A stretch of 64,000 bases of DNA. Origin: Riptortus pedestris (Eukaryota; Arthropoda; Insecta; Hemiptera; Alydidae). The translations under genes and the position numbers were made by a program. The notes beneath the pieces were generated by a model that saw nothing but the letters and a program-made list of their open reading frames with translations, did no database searches and was not told where the DNA came from. Location of the stretch: NCBI GenBank assembly GCA_019009955.1, contig CM032230.1, forward strand, positions 106,204,501 to 106,268,500. Direction: 5' to 3'. Within the stretch, counting starts at the first letter, position 1, and each line of letters opens with the position of its first letter. This document shows, piece after piece, positions 57,522 through 64,000 of the stretch.

Positions 57522-59492
57522 CTAGCTCAGATACCCGGCTTCGCCCGGGAATTGATTTTTGGCTGAATGGTGAGGGTATTTTTTTGGCAAGGCTTTACTT
57601 TGCATACTATTTTGACAGTTACCCGTCCCAGTGTTTAGGATTTATACCCGTTATTGGTGTGGATTTGTTAATAATAAAATTCATTTTTTATTTAAGACTT
57701 CACTGTCCTCCATATTGTCATATTTCCCGTCTCCTGTGAATTATGCAAAGATTTCAGTTATTAAGGACAAAATATTAACATAGGTTTGAATTTATTTTTC
57801 CAGGTGAGGTACCTGGTAGTTCAAATTGGAAAGAATTGTTGAGCATATCAATATTTCTACGCAAATTACTTGCTCCACACATTGTTCCTGGAGAAATGTA
57901 TAAAACAAAAGTTACTCTAAATAACAAAGTAGACAAAGAAATATCGCGAATTTATATTTCAGGCCTCTCTTATAACCCCCACTCCTGTTCTAACCTCAAA
58001 ATTTTAATATAGCTTATAATCATGGAAGAATTAATGCTAATTGACATACCGAGTTTTGTTAAGTTCGGTTCAATCGTTAGTGCCCAATAAAATAGTTGAC
58101 TCCCGCTTTAGTTTCTAGTGTATATCTCGTTTATACTTCGTTAAAAGACAAAAATGAATATCAGAAAAGTACCTTCAAATAAAAAAATAAACTACTTTTG
58201 TCATGTGCATATTTGCAGAAAAATGCATAGAAAACGAAATGTCGCTATTTTTAAATTCAGGGCTCCTTTACAACCCCCTACTCCTGCTCGTCCCTAGAAA
58301 TGTTGGTATGGCTTATTATAATGAAGGCGTTAGTACTAATACTCATACCGGGTTTAATTTAGTTTGGTCGAGTCTTTTGTTCTAGACTACAGGAAGGTCT
58401 CCCCACCCCTCCCCGACGCTCCAGGTTAACCAACAGAACATGACTAATTCTAACTCTCAATTCCGCTTACATTACCTTATATTCACATTTTATTTTCAAT
58501 TATAATTATGCATGTTTAAATACTTTCGTTTTTTGTGAATTAATTGATTTTTTAAACACGTTAAAGGAAGAAATTGCTTACTTCCGATAATTAATGTTCC
58601 CCTGAAAGACAGACGAAGGGGAGGGGGTGATATACTTTGCTCCTCATGAAACAGTTACTTGTTTTTAAAATGCTTCATACAATTGAAATGTTCTTGTTTA
58701 TCGCCATAATATATAATGGTGAGGTAAAATTAAATTAAAAGATTGAATGGCATAACTTATTCGAACATTGGAATGAATTGCAGGCTACAATATTGATATT
58801 TTTATACGACCAAGATATATATTAAGTGTCTCTAAATAACAATGGAACAGTTTTTGTTATGAGCATTTTTGTTAATATAGCTTATAATTTAGTAGCAGTT
58901 GGTGCAAAGTCAGATGTTCAGTTAACTGCGCCTAACTAAAGTTTTTAGCGTATATGCCGTTTAAGCTTCCTTATACGACAAAAGTATATTTAACAAAAGT
59001 TACTCTAAATAACTAAATAAAGAACTTAATTATGTGAATGTTTGCAGAAAAACCAATAAGAAATAATATATCGCGATTTTTCATTTCATGCCTGCATTAC
59101 AACCCCTACTCCTGTTTGTTTCTAAAAATGTTCCTATAGATTATAATCAAGTATGAGTTAATACCAACCTACATACGGAGTTTCGTTTAGTTCGGTTGAG
59201 TCTTTTGTGCCAAATAAAATTATGGACTCCCGGTATAGTTTTTAGCGTACCTATAACTCATTTATACTTCGGTATACGACAAAATTGTATAATATTAAAA
59301 GTTACTCTAAATAACAAAATAAACAACTTTTTTTATGTACATATTTGCCGAAAAAGCAATACGAAACGAAATATCACTATTTCTTATTTCAGGCCTCCCT
59401 TATAACCCCCACTCCTGTTCGCCTCAAAGAATATTAATATAGCCTAAAGTCTAAGTTGGATTAGTAGTAATATACATACCAAGTTTCATAAA

Positions 59493-59494
<2 letters not shown>
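57522..59494 (-). mobile_element. Non-autonomous Helitron, copy H2 (at least four units, interrupted)
   Basis: The 3' terminus is on the left: CTAGCTCAGATACCCGGCTT on the plus strand, with the hairpin partner CGCCCGGG. Unit marks (CCCCCACTCCTG type) lie near 57977, 58275, 59103 and 59407. The section 58386-58780 does not match the unit and may be an insertion. The 5' end runs into (TA)n near 59494. Confidence 0.8.
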
Positions 59495-59529
<35 letters not shown>

Positions 59530-59532
<3 letters not shown>

Positions 59533-60889
59533 ATATATATATAAAATTGTAACCTCTGTCTGTACATTGATTTTTTTCGCGAAATTTCACGATAACTTTT
59601 CGTTTCACATGTCATAGACACCATAACTGCATTTTGTTTCTTTGGTGTCTGTTTGTTTGTTTGTTTGTTTATTTGTTTGTTTGTTTGTTTGTTACCTTTT
59701 CACGCAAAAACGGCTGAACCGAATTTTATGAAACTTGGTATGTATATTACTACTAACCCAACTTAGACTTTAGGCTATATTAATATCCTCTGAGACGAAC
59801 AGGAGTGGGGGTTATAAGGGAAACCTGAAATTAAAAATAGCGATATATCGTTTCCTATTGGTTTTTCGGCAAATATGAACATAACAAAAGTTGTTTATTT
59901 TGTTATTTAAAGTAACTTTTGTTATATACATTTTTTTTGTATACCGAATTATAAACGAGATATACGCTAAAACCTATAGCGGAAGTGAACAATTTTATTT
60001 GGGACAAAAGACCCAACCGAAATAAATAAAACTCGGTATATGTATTAGCACTAACGCTCTCATTATAACAAGCCATACCGACATTTTTAGGGACGGGCAG
60101 GAGTGGGGGTTGTAAGGGAGGCCTGAATTTAAAAATAGCTTTATTTCGTTTTCTATTTTTTTTTCGGCAAATATGAACATGATAAAAGTTGTTTATTTTG
60201 TTATTTAGAGTAACTTTTGTGATATTCATTTTTGTCTTTTAACAAAGTATAAACGAGATATACACTATAAACTAAACCGGGAGTCAACTATTTCATTTGG
60301 CGCTAACGATTAAACCGAACTTAAAAAAACTCGCTATGTCAATTAGCATTAATTCTTCCATGATTATAAGCTATATTAAAATTTTTAGATTAGAACGGGA
60401 GTGGGGGTTATAAGGGAGGCCTGAAATAAAAATTCGCGATATTTCATTGTCTATTTGTTTTTCGACAAAGGTGCACATAACAAAATTTGTTTACTTTGTT
60501 ATTTAGAGTAACTTTTGTTTTATACATTCTTTTGGAAACAGTGTATGAAGCAAGTAATTTGGGTAGAAATATTGATATGCTCAACAATTCTTTCCATCAT
60601 GAACTCCCAGGTACCTCACCTGGAAAAGTTAATTGAAATCTATGTTAATATTTTGTCCTTAATAATTCAAATCTATGCACAGGAGACGGGAAATATGATA
60701 ATATGGAGGACAGTGAAGTCTTACATAAAAAATTAATTTTATTATTAACAAATGCCAACAACGGGTATTACCCTAAACACTGGGACGGGTAAATGTCAAA
60801 ATATTGTGCAAAGCAAAGCCTTGCCAAAAATATACCATCACCATTCAGACTCAAATCAATTCCCGGGCGAAGCCGGGTATCTGAGCTAG
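59530..60889 (+). mobile_element. Non-autonomous Helitron, copy H3 (three 298-bp units)
   Basis: The 5' end is TCTATATATATATAAAATTG, followed by a (GTTT)n stretch and GGCTGAACCGAATTTTATGA. The unit mark occurs at 59801, 60099 and 60397, exactly 298 bp apart. The 3' end is CCCGGGCGAAGCCGGGTATC, TGAGCTAG before T. Confidence 0.88.
59801..60694 (+). repeat. Tandem array of three 298-bp units inside Helitron H3
   Basis: Units start at 59801, 60099 and 60397 by the AGGAGTGGGGG mark. Each unit carries ATAACAAAAGTT then, about 20 bases on, AACTTTTGTTAT or a close variant, a potential stem-loop. The first, middle and last units differ in fixed ways that recur in H4, so unit order is inherited. Confidence 0.8.
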
Positions 60890-60895
60890 TATATA

Positions 60896-60992
60896 TATAT
60901 ATATATACACACACAGACCTCATTTTCGTCCAAAATTATCAAGTTTGGTAACGATATGACAAAAATTTCGACCATGTATACAATTATATATA

Positions 60993-61034
<42 letters not shown>

Positions 61035-61158
61035 AGTTTTAACGGACCTCATTTTCGTCATCTCTTAGGTAGGATCGATGGACATTTGAAGAAAAATTTC
61101 GAAAATCGCGTCATGAGTGCGACCTCAATAGGTGATTTTCCTCGAGGGAAATCTGCTA
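60896..61158 (-). mobile_element. F1 element, 5' half with TA core
   Basis: The 5' terminus on the right is GAGGGAAATCTGCT at 61158. It includes the GACCTCATTTTCGTCATCTC block and a TA core at about 60995-61032. A second GACCTCATTTTCGTC occurs at 60917, so two fragments are joined. It directly abuts the Helitron ending at 60889. Confidence 0.68.
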
Positions 61159-61651
61159 AAACAGAAAAAGCAGGCTCTCCCCTAGCCCCACACACAGACA
61201 GAGATATACAGTGTTCTGCGTGTAATATTTGTACCATTTCCACTAGTGGTAAATCTGCGTAGTTTGTGCAGCCTCAGCGTAATAGAGTTTAAATTTATAT
61301 CCAAAAGACTACCTCAATTTTATCTCAAGTTCAAAATGCTATATATATTTGATCGTAATTTAAGGAAATACTTTCGTTATATTTGCATGATAAAGACAGT
61401 ATAAATCAAAATGATAATTGTTATCATCTTAATTTCAAGATAAGAAAGATGTTTTCAAATGTATTTTGGAATTAAAAAGATGAATAACAAATACTCCTTT
61501 ATTGGTCGTCGGTTATTGGCCGACACATTTATATATTAATTAACGTCACACTGAGCATCCTTCAAAATTACTAAGTACACAATTTGACTATCCTTCTGAG
61601 GCTTTTGTTTCCGCACTTGAATTTCCAGTTTTTCATGGCCATATGCATTTT
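61159..61651. other. Spacer between F1 copies; one worn F1-like 3' end
   Basis: GTGGTAAATCTGCGTAGTTT with GTGCAGCCTCAGCG at 61246-61276 resembles a worn F1 3' terminus. The rest is unassigned. Confidence 0.4.
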
Positions 61652-61747
61652 TGCAGATTCCCCTTAAGGGAAATCAGCTATTGAGGTCGTACTCATGATG
61701 CGATTTCCGAAATTATTTTGCAAATGTCCATCGATCCTACCTAGTAG

Positions 61748-61812
<65 letters not shown>

Positions 61813-62258
61813 GTATATATGGTCTCAATTTTTGTCATATCGTTACCAAACTTGATATGTAATCGTTTTATATAAAAACAAAGATCAAGTTCGTTAACGG
61901 TTGAAATAAGACCAGGGGGAGGGGGGTATAGACGGGGAGAATTTTTAAAATTCTTAATATCTCCGATATTACTCGTCGGATTGAATAATTGTATAGAAAC
62001 ATTCTTATTGTAAATGTAATGTTCTATAAATGTTGATATATAAATTGTTTCATTATCTTGATTATTAACCAAAATATGTGCATTTTTTGGTTTTAGGTCT
62101 TTAGTAAACCCCCAGTCCAACTCATCTCATATTAACAATATCCTATTATGTTGTGAAGCACACTATTTGATGCCTAAATACCAAATATTGTTTTCATTAG
62201 ACTTTTACGTTTTGAGATAAATGAAAATACGTATCGCACGTGGGAAATCTGCTTCATT
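61652..62258 (+). mobile_element. F1 element, 3' hairpin lost
   Basis: It starts GCAGATTCCCCTTAAGGGAA, has a long TA core (61752-61806), and runs through the long-subtype 3' segment to CACGTGGGAAATCTGCTTC, where the homology stops before the hairpin. Confidence 0.8.
61752..61806. repeat. (TA)n core of an F1 copy
   Basis: A pure TA tract between F1 blocks. No insertion is seen in it. Confidence 0.9.
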
Positions 62259-62322
62259 TTCCAATTAATTAGTTGCCAACTACTCTGTTTTATTTCTTTG
62301 AAAAGCAATACCGTAAATAATT

Positions 62323-62456
62323 AGCAGATTTCACTTGAGGAATATCAGTTATTGAGATTGTACTCATGACGCGATATTCGGAACATTTCTTCAAATGTCC
62401 ATCAATCCTACCTAGTAGATGATGAAAATGAGGTCCCTTCAAAAATATCATATATA

Positions 62457-62470
<14 letters not shown>
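62323..62470 (+). mobile_element. F1 element, 5' block only, followed by a Helitron
   Basis: AGCAGATTTCACTTGAGGAA through GATGATGAAAATGAGGTCCC runs into the TA core. The sequence after the TA core is the 5' part of a Helitron rather than F1. Confidence 0.72.

Positions 62471-62508
<38 letters not shown>
62462..62508. repeat. (TA)n junction between an F1 5' block and Helitron H4
   Basis: F1 sequence lies on the left and Helitron on the right of this TA tract. Confidence 0.85.
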
Positions 62509-62513
<5 letters not shown>

Positions 62514-63833
62514 GTAACCTCTGTCTGTACATTGATTTTTTTCGCGAATTTTCACGATAACTTTTCGTTTCACACGTCATAGACACCATAACTGCATTTT
62601 GTTTCTTTCGTGTATGTTTGTTTGTTACCTTTTCACGCATAAACGGCTGAACCGAATTTTATGAAATTTGGTATGTGTATTACTACTAACCCAACTTAGA
62701 CTTTAGGCTATATTAAAATTCTCTGAGACGAACAGGAGTGGGGGTAATAAAGGAAGCCAGAAATTAAAAATAGCGATATTTCGTTTCCTATTAGTTTTTC
62801 GGCAAATATGAACATAACAAGAGTTGTTTATTTTGTTATTTAGAGTAACCTTTGTTATATACACTTTTTTCGTATACCGAATTATAAAGGAGATATACGC
62901 GTAAACCTATAGCGGAAGTGAACAATTTTATTTAGGACAAAAGATCCAACCGAAATAAATAAAACTCGGTATATGTATTATCACTAACGGTTTAATTATA
63001 ACAAACCATACCAAAATTTCTAGAGACGGGCAGGAGTGGGGGTTATAAGGGATGCAAGAAATTAAAAATAGCGATATTTCGTTTCCTATTGATTTTTCGG
63101 CATATATGAACAGAACAAAAGTTGTTTATTTTGTTATTTAGAGTAACTTTTGTTATATACACTTTTGTTTTATAACCATTAATAAACGAGATATACGCTA
63201 AAAACTAAAGCGGGAGCAACTATTTTATTGGGCACTAACGGTAGAACCGAACTTAACAACACTCGGTATGTAAATTAGCATTAATTCTTCCATGATTATA
63301 AGCTATATTAAATTTTTTAGGTTAGAACGGGAGTGGGTGGTTATAAGGGAGGCCTGAAATAAAAATTCGCAATATTTCAGTGTCTATTTGTTTTTCGGCA
63401 AAGAAGGTCATAACAAAAGTTGTTTACTTTGTTATTTAGATTAACTTTTTTTTTTTTTATACATTTCTCCAGGAACAATATGTGGAGCAAGTAATTTGCG
63501 TAGAAATATTGATATGCTCAACAATTCATTCTTATTTGAACTATCAGGTACCTCAGCTGGAAAAATTAATTCAAATCAATGTTAATATGTTGTCCTTAAT
63601 AGCTGAAATCTATGCATAATGCACAGGAGACGGGAAATATGACAATTTGGAGGACAGTGAAGACTTACATAAACAATTAATTTTATTATTAACAAATACC
63701 AATAACGGGTATTTACCCTAAACACTGGGACGGGTAAATGTCAAAATATTGTGCAAAGTAAAGCCTTGGCAAAAAAATACCATCACCATTCAGCCTCAAG
63801 TCAATTCCCGGGCGAAGCCGGGTATCTGAACTA

Positions 63834-63834
<1 letters not shown>
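62500..63834 (+). mobile_element. Non-autonomous Helitron, copy H4 (three 298-bp units)
   Basis: AAATTGTAACCTCTGTCTGT near the 5' end emerges from a (TA)n tract. Unit marks lie at 62734, 63032 and 63329. The 3' end is CCCGGGCGAAGCCGGGTATC, TGAACTAG before T. It is closely similar to H3 over its length. Confidence 0.86.
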
Positions 63835-63835
<1 letters not shown>

Positions 63836-63873
<38 letters not shown>

Positions 63874-64000
63874 GTAACCTCGGTCTGTACATTGATTTTA
63901 TTCTCGAAATTTCACGATAAGTTTTCGATTCACATGTCATAGACACCATATCTGCATTTTGTTTCTTTCGTGTCTGTTTGTTTGTTTGTTTGTTTGTTTG
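63836..64000 (+). mobile_element. Non-autonomous Helitron, copy H5 (cut by window end)
   Basis: After a (TA)n tract, AAATTGTAACCTCGGTCTGT and the following 100 bases repeat the 5' part of H3 and H4, in the same orientation as H4 and directly behind it. The copy continues past the window. Confidence 0.8.

Noticed and set aside
59640..59694. GTTT repeats considered as a CRISPR-like or regulatory array
   Set aside because: They are a simple (GTTT)n microsatellite within the 5' part of a Helitron. There are no spacers.

Overview
This is eukaryotic nuclear DNA. It is AT-rich, with long introns with GT/AG ends, many (TA)n microsatellites and a dense layer of decayed transposons. The mariner, hAT, piggyBac-type, Helitron and non-LTR relics, together with the aminoacylase protein, fit an arthropod (insect or crustacean). 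I cannot name the species from the sequence. Nothing here is bacterial or viral.

Layout. Positions 1-24,000 contain no gene that I can support. They hold repeats: over ten copies of one abundant family (called F1 here), an internally deleted mariner-like element (7844-8553), a short hAT element with a perfect 8-bp target duplication (11075-11627), a 5'-truncated non-LTR retrotransposon with a perfect 12-bp target duplication (12106-12616), a TA-inserted MITE (19967-20221) and another LINE fragment (20443-20859). Positions 24,175-25,978 (+) carry two spliced exons of a serine-rich protein with one C-terminal membrane segment, which I do not recognise. Positions 26,300-38,000 are mostly AT-rich and gene-free, with a piggyBac-type MITE (30198-30405), SINE copies and a mariner relic. 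Positions 38,032-53,442 (-) are a complete nine-exon aminoacylase-1 gene (395 aa). Its large introns hold a LINE with a nested F1 copy, SINEs and a small opposite-strand ORF that looks like a secreted peptide. Positions 54,000-64,000 are again repeats and end in a cluster of canonical Helitrons built on 298-bp tandem units.

The most interesting structure is the relation between two rolling-circle-type families. F1 (about 600-700 bp) has an AGCAGATTTCCC end, a long central (TA)n tract, an inverted copy of that end near its 3' side, and then a short GC-rich hairpin and a T-run. This is the layout described for Helentron/Helitron2-derived elements such as DINE-1/HINE. The second family has textbook Helitron ends: 5' TC, and a 3' GC hairpin followed by CTAG before T. 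In several places Helitrons, a TA-targeting MITE and other DNA sit inside or at the edge of the (TA)n core of an F1 copy, so the microsatellite carried by one transposon appears to act as a landing site for others.

The two host genes have no evident functional link. Aminoacylase-1 is a cytosolic zinc enzyme of N-acyl amino acid breakdown. The other protein looks like a tail-anchored membrane protein.
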